From the NCBI GenBank assembly GCA_002786025.1, contig NHNW01000004.1, positions 1,116,001 to 1,180,000 on the forward strand: 64,000 nt of DNA, read 5' to 3'. The notes under the pieces were generated by a model. The model did no database searches. It had not been told where the DNA came from and saw nothing but the letters and a program-made list of their open reading frames with translations. Origin of the DNA: Zasmidium citrigriseum. Taxonomy: Eukaryota > Ascomycota > Dothideomycetes > Mycosphaerellales > Mycosphaerellaceae. Positions 13,608 to 26,700 of the stretch are shown piece after piece. Made by a program: the position numbers and the translations under genes. Positions within the stretch are counted from its first letter, which is position 1. The number at the start of each line of letters is the position of its first letter.

Positions 13608-13612
13608 ATTCC
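13608..13612. repeat. Target-site duplication, left (attcc)
   Basis: Five bases immediately left of the left LTR, identical to 27,640-27,644. Removing the element with one copy restores a continuous Helitron reading frame, an independent check that this is a true insertion scar. Confidence 0.9.
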
Positions 13613-13715
13613 TAGTATAGACTAAATAGTAATACTCTTATATTATATTATTGTATATATCTATCTACCTATAAAGCTAGGAAGCTATATAGGCTAGCTA
13701 CTACTACCCGTAATA
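13613..13715 (-). repeat. Ty3 element 3' LTR
   Basis: This 103-bp repeat matches 27,537-27,639 with a single visible difference (ttgtat versus ttatat, a RIP-type G/A change). It is the 3' LTR because the polypurine tract lies directly inside it. Confidence 0.9.
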
Positions 13716-13730
13716 AACTCCCCCCTGCTC
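13716..13730 (-). other. Polypurine tract of Ty3 element
   Basis: The plus strand reads aactcccccctgctc, so the minus strand has an uninterrupted G run beside the LTR. This is the expected primer site for second-strand synthesis. It retains one TpG, unlike most of its surroundings. Confidence 0.75.
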
Positions 13731-13759
13731 GAAGTAAGACCTTAACCCCGAGGTTATTA

Positions 13760-16700
13760 GTAAAGGAAAGAAATTAGTATAGGTAGTAGATAGCCGAGCC
13801 GTCGACGCGCTCGTCGATTTCTATTATAGTATACCCTCGCTCGTATTGCTCTTAATAAAGGAAATTAAATTATATTATCTCTATAATATTACTAGTATTA
13901 GAGCTTAGTATAGATAGTCGCTATAGTTAATCGACGCGGTAGCGCGAGTCCTTAAGGACGTCCGAAGCTAGCGCTATAAAGTATCTTCTAGTCGCTATAC
14001 TCTATAGCTACGCGTTTCGTATTAATATCCTCGACGAACTTCTTAACGTTAGTATTAGCGTAACTAGTTTTAAGGTTTACGACCGTATATCTACCCTAGA
14101 CTTTATACTTAGAGAGCCGATCTATATTAAAGCGGCTAGTACTATCTAGTATATATAAGCACTCGGCTATAATATAACGGGCCTATATCTAATAGGCGTT
14201 AGGACTATTCTAGTAGAGAATAATACCCTCTATAATCTCTAGTATTTAGCCGACCGTAGCGATCGCCTACTAATACTCTAGCTAAGGGCCGCTATCCTCG
14301 CTATATCTATTTACCTAGCTAGTATATACTACCTTCTTTAAGTCTCTACTAAAGTTTAGGTTATCCTTAGCGTAGGTATAGGGTAGCTAGAGTAAGATTT
14401 CGCGACCCTTATCTTTAGGTTCTACTTTACTAAGCTAGTTAGTAATAGCTAGTATCGAGGACTAAGAGTTATTAGCTATCGACGCGGGTAGTAGCGTAGA
14501 TAGTTAGGCGAGTTACTTAGCTTTCGAGCTTCTAGCGAGTAGAGGTATAAAGACGCCTAGTAGTAATAAGGCGATCGACCTAGCGGCTATATCGAACTAC
14601 TAATCTTTTAGCTCGATAGCCTTAAATTCGTTAACTAGATCTACATTACGCTAGTTTTAAAGGGAATCCTCGTAACCTTTAGCGACGCCTATACCTAATA
14701 CTATTATAATCTTATTAATAGCTACGTATACCTTCTTTAGCTCTTTTATTAGCGTACTATCCTTTAAGTACTCGAGGACTAGTAGAAGCTTATTATATAT
14801 TTCCTTCTTCTACTCCTTCGTAGAGTCGCGTATCTAGGTAGAGGCGGAGGTAGCGCTTAGGTACTACTATATCTAGAGGAGGCGGATATTAATAATCTTA
14901 CTCTCGTATATAGGCTAGGAATTACGGGTCCTAATAGGTAGCGAGGTATAGGTCTTAGAGCCGAGTAATTCTCTACCTTTAGTAAGAAGTACCTAGAGTT
15001 AAGTCTTAGAGTACTAGTCCTTTAGTTCGGGATACTAGGTTAGGTAGATAGCGATATCGTTAGTACGGGCTCGAATTAACTAGTAATTATATAGCGGCTT
15101 AACTATATAGTATTTTACTCGCTTACTATAATATCGAGTACTCTCCTACGCTACGAATTCCTTAAAGAAGTATAGTATATTAATATCGAACTCGAGTACT
15201 AGAAAGTTATACTTACGGTTAGCCTTAAATATAATATCTACTAGCTATACTTTAAGGAAGGGCGAGATTAGCGCTAGTAAGAGTTAATCGACGCGAGTAC
15301 TATAGGTTACCTCGGTTACTTAGTTTATTAGTAATCCGATAATATCGTTAGCTTTAGTATTCTACTCGTCCTCGTTAGCTTTAGACGTATAGCTCGTTAG
15401 GAATCGTATATCTATATTAATAAGAGGTTTACCGTCTATTAGTAGGTATCTATTAGTACTAAAATCGTTATTACGTAACGGCTTAGACCTAAGCTCTTTC
15501 GCGGTCGCTAGTCTCTTCTAATTATTCTTAGATAGCCGCGAACTCTTCGGAGCTTCGTCTAGGCGGTTAAGTACGTCCTATAGATTACGTATATATCTAC
15601 GCTAGTACGCTAGCGGTATCTATATCTATATTACTAGGGAACCCTTATATATCTTAAGCTCGTTAATATACTCGAGGATTCGCTTCTTATCTACTTCGAA
15701 CTTCGCCTTCTCCTTCGCTTTATTAGCCTTCTTAGTTAAAGCTTTCGGTATCGATTTCTCGGGTGCCTTCTTTCTCTTCTTAGAGCCTAAAGATTTAGGT
15801 GTAAGAGACGCCTCGTCGTCGTCTATAGCTTCGTCTTTAACGGGTATTAAAGGTCTATTGCTACTAACTTTCTATCTCTTAGAGTCCGCGACTATCGACG
15901 CGGTAGCGGAGGCGGCCTTTAGCTCCTATAGCTTATTAGGCGATACGAATATCTTGCTAGCTACCTTAAGTAGTACTACTTTCTTAGCTAGGTACTATAG
16001 AGGGATTCCTAGATACTAGACTCGCGATATACTAGGCGCTAGCGTCGTTAGCGCGTCGATAACTAATAGGCGGGCTAGTAGTAGCTAGTAAACGGAGTTT
16101 ATAGATATCGATATATAGATATTAAAGAATTAGACGTATATATTACTATTCTTATCTTCCTATAGAGGTATAACGGTAAGATAGCGGACTAAGTCGAATA
16201 TAGTACTCCTCTAGTTTACGAGCTCCGCGCCTATACCTTTAACTAGTATATCTACGTCTTTAGGGTATAACCTATCTCTTATTTAAGCGGTAATAGTCTT
16301 CTATAGCTCTAGAATAGAGGGTCCTCCGTTTATTACGAGGAAGTCGATATCGCTATCTATAGCGTCGAGAAGGGGACTAAGTAGCTTCTTAACTACGTCC
16401 GCGTAGAGCTATAGTAGCGTAGCGCTACTCTCGGTGTTTAGCTAGGTTAGGAGTAGTATAGTAATACTAAGTTAAGGGTATAAGACTACGACCTTAGTTT
16501 CTAAAAGTGTAAAGAATAGCTCTTACGCTAGTATCTATATCTTACGGCGTAGCTCGTAGAAGCTAACTATTAACGCCGAGTCGTCTTTATCGATTAGAGC
16601 TTAGAGTAACTTATTAGGTTCGTAGTAGTCGGCTCTAGTAAGGACCGTAGATAGCTTTAGTAATTTAAAGACCTCGTTATACTTACGCTAGCCTTTATCG

Positions 16701-18230
16701 ATAGCCTTCTAATCCTTATCCTTAAGCTTATACGCGTTACGGTAGAGCTACTCGCGATACTTAGACTAGATTAGCCTCTTTACTAGACTATACTACTAGT
16801 CGGGAGGAAACGTCTCTATAGACGGTCCGTAGGTAGCTTATACCTTACTACCGTCCGTAGCTTTAAAGAAGTTATACTATCTATCTAGCGTAACCTTAGG
16901 ATCCTCGCTAATAACGACGTTAAGATCGCCTCCGAAATAGTTCTCGATAGTAGTAATTATATTAGTAACCTTCGTACTTAGGTTCTAGTCGCGGAGGAAG
17001 TTAGTAAACTCGCGAACGGTAAGTAATATAGCGGCGCGGCTTACTATAGATTTAATAAAGTTCTAGGCGGATACTAGCTCTACCCTCTATATATTAGTAA
17101 TAGCGTTAGGCTACGCGTCGATAAAGTCTTTAGCGGCGATATACGCTTTACGTATTCGCTTTTATAGCGTAGTAAATAGGTCGAGGGCGGCCTTACTAAA
17201 CTTATACTAAGTATTTAGCGTATTATAGAATATCTATATATTCTTCTTCGTCTATATAGCCTTATAGAGTAGTAGAACCTCGTCCTATAGGACCTTACTT
17301 ACGATTTATAGTAGGATATCCCTCTCTCTCTCGTAGGCGTCGTTAGCTTATCGTATAGTACGAAGTTTTAAGTCGCTATAGTTCTTCTTTATACCTTTAG
17401 TAAGGTTAGCTAGGAAGTAGTCGATATTATCTAGGAAGATACCGTTATATTTATCTAGAGCTATTAGCTAGATATCGCTCTTATTAGGTAAAAACTAGCT
17501 AGCTTAAGCGACGATTATCTTATCGAGGCCGAGTTTGCCTTCTAGTTACTTAGCTCGACGAGTAGCTTCTACTTCTTTAGCCTCTACTACTACGGTCTCC
17601 TAATCCTTAACTTATTTATCGTATTATACTATTTTAGAGTCGACCTTCTTAGGATCCTTAATACTCTTCTTAAAGATATACCTATTAGTATTAGCTTTAG
17701 CTACCTTAATCTTATTGTTTATCGATACGTCGCTATTAAGATTTGCCTAGCGCTATAACTTCTAGCCTAGGTCTAGGCGCTCTTTATCCTTAGGTTTAGC
17801 TTTATAGGTCCCGTTATTATTACTATTCTTCGCTATCTTAATTAAGGCCGCGCTAAGTATTATTAATATAAGTAGTACGATCGCCGAGTAGGTAAGCGCT
17901 ACCGTTAGTAGGGCGTAGCTAATCGTAGATAGTAATATTATAGTTTTAGTACTACTAGTCGATCTATTCTTAGGTATAGTTACCCTAGTAACGCTACTAG
18001 TCCTCGTTAGTAAGGCGGGTTCGTTCGAGTTCGCGATATCGCTCTTCGAGTACTTAACGTACCTATTATTCGCGAGTATAGTAGATAGCGCGAGCGATTT
18101 GTTACTCGCGCTCGAACTATAAGAGCGTAGGTTATAGCGAAGGCTTATCGGATATCGAGGTAGAGGGTACGGAATATATTTATTAATAGTTAAAATAGCT
18201 AGAAGTAAATAGAAGAGGGGCGATAAACGG
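13760..18230 (-). pseudogene. Unidentified extra ORF (about 1,400 codons) in Ty3 element
   Basis: Downstream of pol on the same strand, one frame runs for more than 4 kb with only TAA/TAG stops of RIP type. Sample stretches are YNFFKATDGSKV and TIENYFGGDLNVVI (both near 16,870-17,000), and DAIDSDIDFLVINGGPS (near 16,350). A strongly basic segment near 15,690-15,850 (SKKRKK...KALTKKANKAKEK) looks like a nuclear-localisation or nucleic-acid-binding region. I see no transmembrane-rich envelope pattern, protease, polymerase or helicase motif that I recognise. Its place, between pol and the 3' LTR, is where some Ty3 relatives carry a third gene. Function unknown; it could be a captured host gene or a novel element gene. 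Confidence 0.65.
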
Positions 18231-18449
18231 TTGTTATAAGCAAACGCCCGCGTACTAGAAAGTACTTATAACGCTAGGATTATATACGTAAATAATAAGG
18301 AAGGAAGATCGCTAGCTCGAACTATCGTCTAATTCGTATATACTAGAGCTCGTCGATAGGCCTAGCTTTACTATATAAGATATCTTATAAGGAGAAGTAT
18401 TAGTAATTGTCTAATTTAGCCTCTACCTAGAAGGATAGAGGTAATTAGA

Positions 18450-21400
18450 CTCGTAAAGTTATAATCTAGGGAATCGTCCTTAGCTATAGGCCTTACATTT
18501 TAATATCGCTTACGAGGAGTAAATTAATCCTCTAGAATATACTCGTATTGCCTCCTTACTTCCTTAGGAACTTATAGGAGTCTTATAACTATTTAAGCGT
18601 CTCGAAATTTCTACTCTTACTCGGGGGTTAGGTCGTATCCTATATCGCTAGAATCTATCGACGCGCTAGTAATAGGTCTATAGCTCCGAAGCTAGCGATT
18701 AGAGTAGATAATCTAGGTATCTAGCGCTATCTTTATCGTCGTAGCTAGAGCTTTACTACGAGTCTTAGGTTTAGAAGTTCCTCGATCTTCTAGTTCGAGA
18801 GGTTCGAGTAGGTAATCCTTATCCTTCTAAAGGCGGAGGCGCTTAGGTAAGTTAATTTCGCTATAGGTAAGCTACTAGAAGTACTTATTTAACGGGGCGT
18901 TAATAGTAGATAGATAGGATTTACGTAATAGGCGCTTTACGTTAGATTCCGCCTTGCGCTTCTCGTTATAAGATATAATAAGGTCTTTATACGCCTTAAG
19001 CTAATCTTCGTCGAGCTATTTATTATATAGGGGTAGGAAGTCTTACTACTTTACTAAGTACTAAATTTTGTCGCGGCTTATATACTTACTAAGGATCGCT
19101 TCGACGATTTTAGGCTTAGCTATTAGGTTAGCGTCGATAGAGCCTAGGGTATAATTAGTAGGTCGCTAATATAGATTATTATTTAGGTTAGCTAGCTCTA
19201 GAGCTACGACCGAGACGACTAGATAGATCTACTTTCGTTTAGGGATATCGAGTTCGTAGGCGAGCTGTCCGACTCTCCTAGTAATTCGAAAGGGCCCCTC
19301 TCGCTATATACTATATTTCCTATAAGATCTAGGTATAGTATAGCTATCGTAAAGTTTAAGGTATACCTTATCGCTAATATCGAAGGTAATTCTCTTATAC
19401 TTCCTATCGTATCAATCCTTTATAAATACGTTAGTAAACGCTAGTACTTCTTCTACCTAATCCTAGTACTATATCCGAAGAGCTTCGTAGTTATTCGCGG
19501 GTAATTATCGTAGGCCTAAAAATGTATCGACATTTAAATCGAAGCCGAAGATATATTAGTTAGGCGAAACTCCCGTCGTTATATTCTTTATACTCGCTAG
19601 GTATAAGGTTAGAGAAGGGAGTACGTCTATCTAGTCCGTATAAGAGTATTTAGCGATAAAGTAGCGGATAGCTTATTCGACCGTTTAGTTAGTTCGTTCG
19701 GACTAGCTATTAGTTTAGGCGTAGTATACGGTAGAGGTAAGTAAGTTAGTACCTAGTAACTATAAGATACGCTTAAAGAAGATACTTAGCTATTTTAGGT
19801 CCCTATTAGAGATCTAGGCTAAGGGTACCGCCTAAGCTCGCTCTTAGATTACCTAAACCTAAGCTTTAGCCTATTCTTCTACGGACTACGTCGATCGGCT
19901 AGTAATTAGTAAGACTCGCTTCGACTTCTTATATATTACCGTAAGTAGGATATTAAAACGCTCTATAGTAGGCGGTAGCTTAGTAATAAAGTCCGCGGTA
20001 ACGAGAGCTATTAGTTATACTAGAATATCGATCGTATTAAGGAATCTAAAGGGCTTATAACGTAGCTTACGGTATTAGTCGTACTTCTTATAGTTATCGA
20101 TATACTCGCTTAGCTATCTCTAGTAGTATCGAATAAAGATACTAGCTATAATACGATCGTACGAGTTATTAATACTAGCGTAGAAGCGCTAATTATAAGC
20201 TATCTCGAAGATCTTATTCTATAAGGAAGGCGGAATATAGAGCTTATTATACTAGGAGACTAGGTCGATATAGTAGATAAGCTTATCTTAAAGGAAGAAG
20301 CGAAGCCCTTTAAGCTAGAGCGTATCGATAGAGGCTTAGTCCTTAGACGATAAGTATTCCTAGAGCTTATTCGGTAGTAAAGGCTTATCCTTCTTCTATC
20401 GCTAATCGATAATAAGTTTACGTCGAGCCTTTTGCCTATCGACGCGCTTACCCGTAGGGTTCGCTATCTATAAAAGCTACTCGTTAGACTTCTTAGAGTC
20501 GGCTTTAGCCTACTTATTATTAATATAGGTAAGGACTTCGTATAGACGTTTCTACTAACGATTAGCCTAGTATCCTTCCTTTACTCGCTCCTTAAAATAG
20601 TCTAATATACTAACTAGCGTAGTTATATAGAGGGTCTTTACCGTCTTATTCTACTAAAGCTTATAGGCTATAGGTTAGAGTCCTTCCTAGTTATAAACCG
20701 CGCGGTAAACTTCCTTATCCGGCTTCTTATCGTAGTTAGCGGTATTAACTATCGTAGTAATATAAAAGCTCTTAACGGAGGCTCTAGGGCCCTTAGTATA
20801 TACCTCGATCGTTATATTAGTTAGTAAGGGGCTCGAGTAGTCGCTAGTTAAGCCCGCGGTCGAGCGCGTCGATAAGCCGTTCGTAAATAATAAGGGAATA
20901 TTATTAAGGCCGCTAGTATTTAAGTCCTTACTAGCCTCTAGATCTCTTTAGCCTTTAAGGCGACTAAGTATATTAGGGATAACGTAGATTCGACTAGGTC
21001 GATAGAGTATTTCGACCTAAGGGAATATCGAGAGAAATACGGAAGTATAAATTAGGCGGCCGTTTAATTTCTCCGTCGATACTATATTAGCTATATAATA
21101 CTTCTTCGCTATAGCTATTACGGCTATATAATTAGTAAATACCTAGACCTTTAGAGCGTTTTCGACGATATATCGAAACTTACGGAGAGCCTAATAGATA
21201 CCGAATATTTCTAGTTTAGTTAGTATATACCGAGACTTAGCGCTAGTAAGGGCGTAACTATTAAAGGCGATTACCTAGACTTTATATAAAGGGAAGTGTT
21301 TCGTCTTCTTTAGCTAGGAAGTACTATTAACGAAGTTCTTAAGGGTATTGTCCTTACGAGGGTACGAGGTTATAGATATATCTATAATCGGGTCTAGATT

Positions 21401-23700
21401 GTCCTAAATATAGTAAATTATTATCCCTAGGCTAACTTTCTTATAAGCGTCGATATCTATATAGATTAGTCTCTTAGGGTCTACGTACTATATAAATATA
21501 CGACCGCCTTACTAGATAGGTTAGCCGTATCTATTATAACGGATTCGAAAGCCGAGCTTCGCGTCGATAGCTAGCTTACTATTAGTAGGCTTAGCTACGG
21601 CGGTATTAAGGCTAGGGCGTACGTTAGTAGCGTTAGGCTTAATATCTAACTACCGCGCGTCGATAGCTTACGGATCGGTTACGGACGTCTTAGCCTTCGT
21701 AATTACGTTAGGTTATATAATTCTAGAGGGTAGCTTAGTTATAGTATCGTCTATCTAGTATCCCTAGATATTATTCTACGCTTCGTTTATTTCCTCTATC
21801 TAAACTATCTTCTTAGATTTAGTAAAGGTATCTCGAGCTCCTTCTCCCTTAATAGGGGCGTCCTTAAGTAGGGCTATCTTCTCCTTCTAGAGTAGGCCTA
21901 TCTACTTATCGTAGTATAGGAGGAAGCGGCGGAGCTAGTTAACTAGGCTTACGTAAGTCTTAAGGTCCTACGCTATCTCTAGCTTCTTAATAACTCGTAG
22001 CGCCGTAAGTCTCTCCTTATTAGTTACTATACTAAGCCTATAGACTTATTAGCCTAGAACTCGGGTAGAGGGAAACGCTAAGAATACCTTCTCTAGCGTA
22101 AGAGTAAGGTTCTTACTATCTAGGCGTATAAAGACTAAGCTTAGGTACTCGAGGTACTCGTTAAATATATAGGAGTAGATAAGGATATCGTTAATATATA
22201 GGTACGTAAAGATAAAATCCCGGAGCTATTAATCTATCTTACGTTATATATACTATATAGATCCGTAATACCCTATTATAGCTACGAGAGAAACTTCTTA
22301 CCCGCGATATATATTAACGTAAACCTTCTAGTATTACGAAGGGTAAAGTAAGAATTAGAAGAATATCGCGCGCGCGTTAACCGTCGAAATATATTAATAG
22401 CCTACGATTTTAGCTAGGATATCTTCCTATCGTAGAAGTAGGTACGTATCTCTCTCGGATATCTTATTAAGGCCTCGAATATTAGTAACTATACGGGATT
22501 TCTACTTAACCGTCCCGTCTTAGTTATAAAGGTTACGCTAGACGATAAAACTAGGCTATACTAGTAGCGATAGATCCTAGGCCTATACTATCTTACCTTC
22601 CGTATAGAGCTTATCGTAGACCTTATCGATTTCCTTTCTATCTCGCTCTAAGGATCGAAAGATACGAAAGACTTACGCTTCCTTCTCCTAGCCTTCCTTA
22701 AGGGGTATTATTATCTATTCCTCTTTAGGAACGTCGGTAATAGTAGAAGGCTTATCTTCCGTCTATAGGTTCGGGTATACTTCTACGACTTTCTAGAGGG
22801 CTACGATCTATTCGGGATTTTAGCTATAGTAGGTAATACTATTAGGTAGGATAGTCTTTAGAAGATCCTTCTATTCCTTCTCTAAGGCGTTAGTAAGCTC
22901 TAGATCCTCTTCGGGGTTCTAGCTTTTAACGTATAGTTTAGTAGGGTCGATTCGATAATATCTATCGATCTTATACTCTCGTATACGTCTAAGTATCTAT
23001 CTAGTAGGGATTTTAATACGCTAGTTCGTTAGATTCGTTAGCTCGACTACCGCCGTATCCGTATCGATAATATATCGGACTATTTTGCCGCCTCTAGCTT
23101 TAAAGGCGTTACCTTTAGCTTAAGGGACAAATTCGTAGTCGCGGCCTTTTAGAAGTAGAGTCGCTAGGGCTACCGTAATCCTCTTAATATAACGTAGCGG
23201 GATCGTAATAGTTTCTATTAACTATATCGTAGTACTAAACTTATACTCTATATATAGCGTTACTAAGATAGGTATAATAGTATTCTAGTTACTAGTTAAG
23301 GTAACTTTCTTTCCCTTTAAGTCGATATAGAATCTAGCTAGTACTATAATATCTATACCGAGGAGTAGGTTATAAGGGAGATCCTTTATTATACGAACGG
23401 GCTACTCGATATATACTATAATCTTCTTACCGTCTTTAAATACGGGGAAGTATAGCGGCAATTTTATCTACTTGTCGTTTATCGTACTACTAGCTAGACT
23501 AGTAAAGGTAAGGGGCGTCTATATACGTTAAAATTCCGTATTACCGAGCTCGTTACGTACCTAGTCCTCGTTAACTATAGAAGCTCGGTTACTAGTATCT
23601 AAGTAGATACGGAGTAGCTTTCTAGTAGGCGTAAAAGAATATATAGCTTCGATAACGTTCTATCCCTTAAACTAGTACGCTAGATCGCTATTAGGTAAAT
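18450..23700 (-). pseudogene. RIPed Ty3 pol: protease, RT, RNase H, integrase, chromodomain
   Basis: Read on the minus strand with RIP stops ignored. The protease near 23,650-23,330 shows LDTSNRASIV and LLLGIDII. The reverse transcriptase near 22,900-21,850 has its active-site motif at about 22,190 as YLYINDILIYS (ancestral YIDDI, Asp changed). RNase H near 21,560-21,380 reads IYIDIDAYKK. The integrase core near 19,950-19,500 ends with a TS-AYHAQT-GQSERTNQTVE-like segment and TTGVSPN. The GPFRITRRVGQLAYELD module lies near 19,270, followed by a chromodomain near 19,190-19,000 (KIVEAILSKYISRDKIQYLVK, with the Gln and Trp positions now stops). This order is that of Ty3 chromoviruses. The gene is dead through many stops. 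Confidence 0.85.
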
Positions 23701-23749
23701 CGGCTATATAGGCTATAATATCTAGTAGCGCGTTAATAACCTCCGAGTT

Positions 23750-26700
23750 ACTCTTATCTATATTAGAAATCGATAAGGGAAAAGGTAAGCTTACTAGTAA
23801 ATCCTCTATAGCTTTTAGGCTACCTATAATATTATCGTAGGCTTTAGGGCTACTTACGATATCTTCGTTAGGTACCTCCTCTAAGGTAACCCCCTATACC
23901 TTCTTAAGTACGGCGGGCGTAGGTTCTAAGGATATAGTATCCTTTACCTTAGCGTAAGTCTTACGCTAGCTAGTCTTCTTATCCTTAGGATAAGTAGCGT
24001 TAATATACTAGTATAACTTATTCTTAGAGTCGGCCGCGAAATTATATACTTAGTATTTATAGGACCTCTTAGGGATAGCGGATTATAATAAATCGATCGC
24101 CTTAAGGAAGCGAGTAGATAGTAAATCTAACGGAGACTATTTAGGCGCTATTACGAAGTAGTTATAAGCTCGATAATTTAGGTTAGATTTATTAACGTAG
24201 TCGTAGCTATACGAAGTACTATCGCCCTACTAGTTATTACTCGGAGCGGCTACTAGATCGTAGTAAGGCTCTTAGGAGTTATATCCGTTATAGTTTTAGT
24301 AGAAACCTACTAATAGATCTTACTCTTAATACGGAGTATATTATAGCTATAGGTAGTATTCTAGTAGCGGCGGTTACTACTACTAGCCCTACGGAGCCTC
24401 CTAAGGTAGTAGTATAGTTTGTTAAGCCTATATATACTTAACCTCCTACTACTACGGAGGCGTTTAGGTAGTCTACTCTAAAGCTAGAGATAAGGTCTAA
24501 TCCCCTACGACGTAATTAGTATAGATCTTATTACTATTCCGTCCGCGAGTAGGATCCTAGCGCTATTACTAATTCTAACCTTAATCTCTTAACTAACTAG
24601 TATTATTCGTCGGCTATATTAGTAGAGGACGAGGTGTACTTACGTACGGGACGTTTACGTTTAGGTTAACGTTAGGGTCGTAGTTCGGATTATATCCTAG
24701 TCTAGTATTACTAGGATTGTATCTACTATAGCCTCGATTATTAAAACCTCTACCTCTCGGGGCGTAGAAACTACCCCTACCTCTTATATTAAGGGGAGGG
24801 TACGCTAGTAAATCCCGTAAACTAGTACGGCTAATAATATCGCTATAGCCCTAGAAACTACTACGGCGCTACTAAAAGGTATTATTATATAAAAAGGGAA
24901 TTACTAGACTAGGATTATCTACTTAGGGAAAAGCCTAGTAGCGTCGGTTACTAGTACTAACTATCGATAGCTATACGTCGATATACTAGCCTTAGTAGCC
25001 TCCGCGACTCTACTAGGGGCGTTATATACCTACTAGAATAAATTAGTTAGATTAGGCGTAGGCTATAGGCTAGCCTAAGTTACCCTATACTAACTAAGTC
25101 TACGAGGAGGTCTTAGAAGTTATTCTATCGATAAATATCTACTTCGTAGTATTCTCGTCGGGTTCCGTAAGGAACTACTATAGCTAGGGATAGATCTTAT
25201 TCTATACGATATTAAGCTAGCTAGTTTTATCGTAATTGTTCGATACCTATATAAGCCGAATAATAGTTTCGACGAAGTTAGCCGGGTCCTTACGTTAGCG
25301 TATATATTCGTAATTCTATTCGGTAATTATAAGCTACTTATAAGCTTCCGCAATCGATATCTTAAACCTCTAGATAAGAAGCTACTACTAGCGATTAACG
25401 CGCTTACCTTCGCGTAGCTACTCTCGATCTCGGTTATTTAAGATACTATAATACTAGTCTATAGCCGTGCCTTAGAGGTATAGAGAGAGCTATAATTATA
25501 TAGTATAGTAATCGTATATCTCGTATATAGTAGCTAGGCGATTACTAAAGGTATATATATCGCGGTAGATAGTCTTACCGTTAATAGGAGCTTAGGATCT
25601 ACTACTATATTTAGCGTCTAACTTCGGATTAAAGTAGCTAAGGTCCTTAGGCTTAAAGTAGGGTTACGAGGTGTCCTAAAGCTATCTAGGTATAGGTCGA
25701 TAGTTTAAGGCTACGATAAGCTACTAAATTAGATCCGTAGGCGAGTAGGCTAGCGGAGCTACTCCTTAACGGTTAAGTCTACTAGTTAGTAACTATACTA
25801 TAGTAGCTAAGCTCTCGACGGTTTTCTATAGGTTAGCTATTTTACCGCGCTACTAAGGAGTATCTAGGCGCTATTTAGGGCGCTTACGACGACCTTCTTT
25901 ACGTCTATTACGCTAGCCTTCTATACGTCTAGCGTAGTAAGCCTCGGTTACTATCTAGTATATTTTATCCTAGATCTCCTACGTATATTATACTTAACTA
26001 TTCTTACCTCGGGGGATCGAGGTTAGATTTATACTCGCCTAGGTACTAGTATTCTATCCGCTAGCGTTTTAACCGTTTTACGGACTATCTAAAGGTCCTA
26101 CGGTTAGGTTAGGGATCGATATAGCTTAATCGACGCGCTAGCGACTATTAAATCGTAGACTAGCTAGTAAATCTCGGTAAGGTAGTAAGTTTAATAGCTA
26201 TCGAGGATCTTAATAAAATACTTTTCCTCGGAAGTCTAGACTCTTAAAGCGAATAGCCTTCTTAAGACTAGGCGGGTTATAGTTATTAAAAGGTATAATT
26301 ATAGTTTAGCGGAAGGGATTCGGTAAGGCTCCTAGAGAGTAATAAGGAACGTTAGGGGAATCTTCCGAGCGCGGAGGTAAAGAGTTCTATATAGGTAAAG
26401 AAGACTTATCGCCGCTAATCTCCTAATATATCTACTTAGCGAGGAAGGCCTTATAGGAGTCGTATTATAGCTAGAAGTTAGTAAGCTCGTCGAACTTCTC
26501 TATAGCCGTCTTCGGGAGTTAACTGTAGCTAAGCTAAAGATTTAGAAATCCTAGAAGAGGGTCGATCTATATATAATAAGCGAGTCTAGCGGGTATTTAC
26601 GACCTTCCTCTATATATAGGAGGTTCTATTTCCTAAGGTTCGGGTTAGAGAGGTCCGTACTACTATAGGAGCGCTCGAACGTAGTAAATTAAATTACCCG

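Larger units (their letters stand above)
10250..13612 (-). mobile_element. Helitron Rep-helicase remnant, C-terminal part
   Basis: The minus strand reads as a Helitron protein with RIP-type stops only. In order from 13,612 downward: RQIYQLYEDSIALVAYF-like Rep N-domain sequence; the HUH nuclease motif near 13,305-13,355 as KRGILYVYILL, where both histidines have become tyrosine (CAY to TAY); the two-tyrosine region near 12,862-12,918 as IKYIYKYIYKEDD; a Pif1-type Walker A near 11,781-11,830 as LNSPRGIGKTF; and helicase motifs V/VI near 10,535-10,680 as INKS-G then LYIAISRVND. It continues without frame loss into 27,640-30,350 once the nested Ty3 element is removed. Rolling-circle transposition is known for the family. 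This copy is dead. Confidence 0.85.

Noticed and set aside
13760..18230. Retroviral-type envelope gene
   Set aside because: The location would fit, but I see no signal peptide, repeated glycosylation context or terminal membrane anchor in the readable frame.
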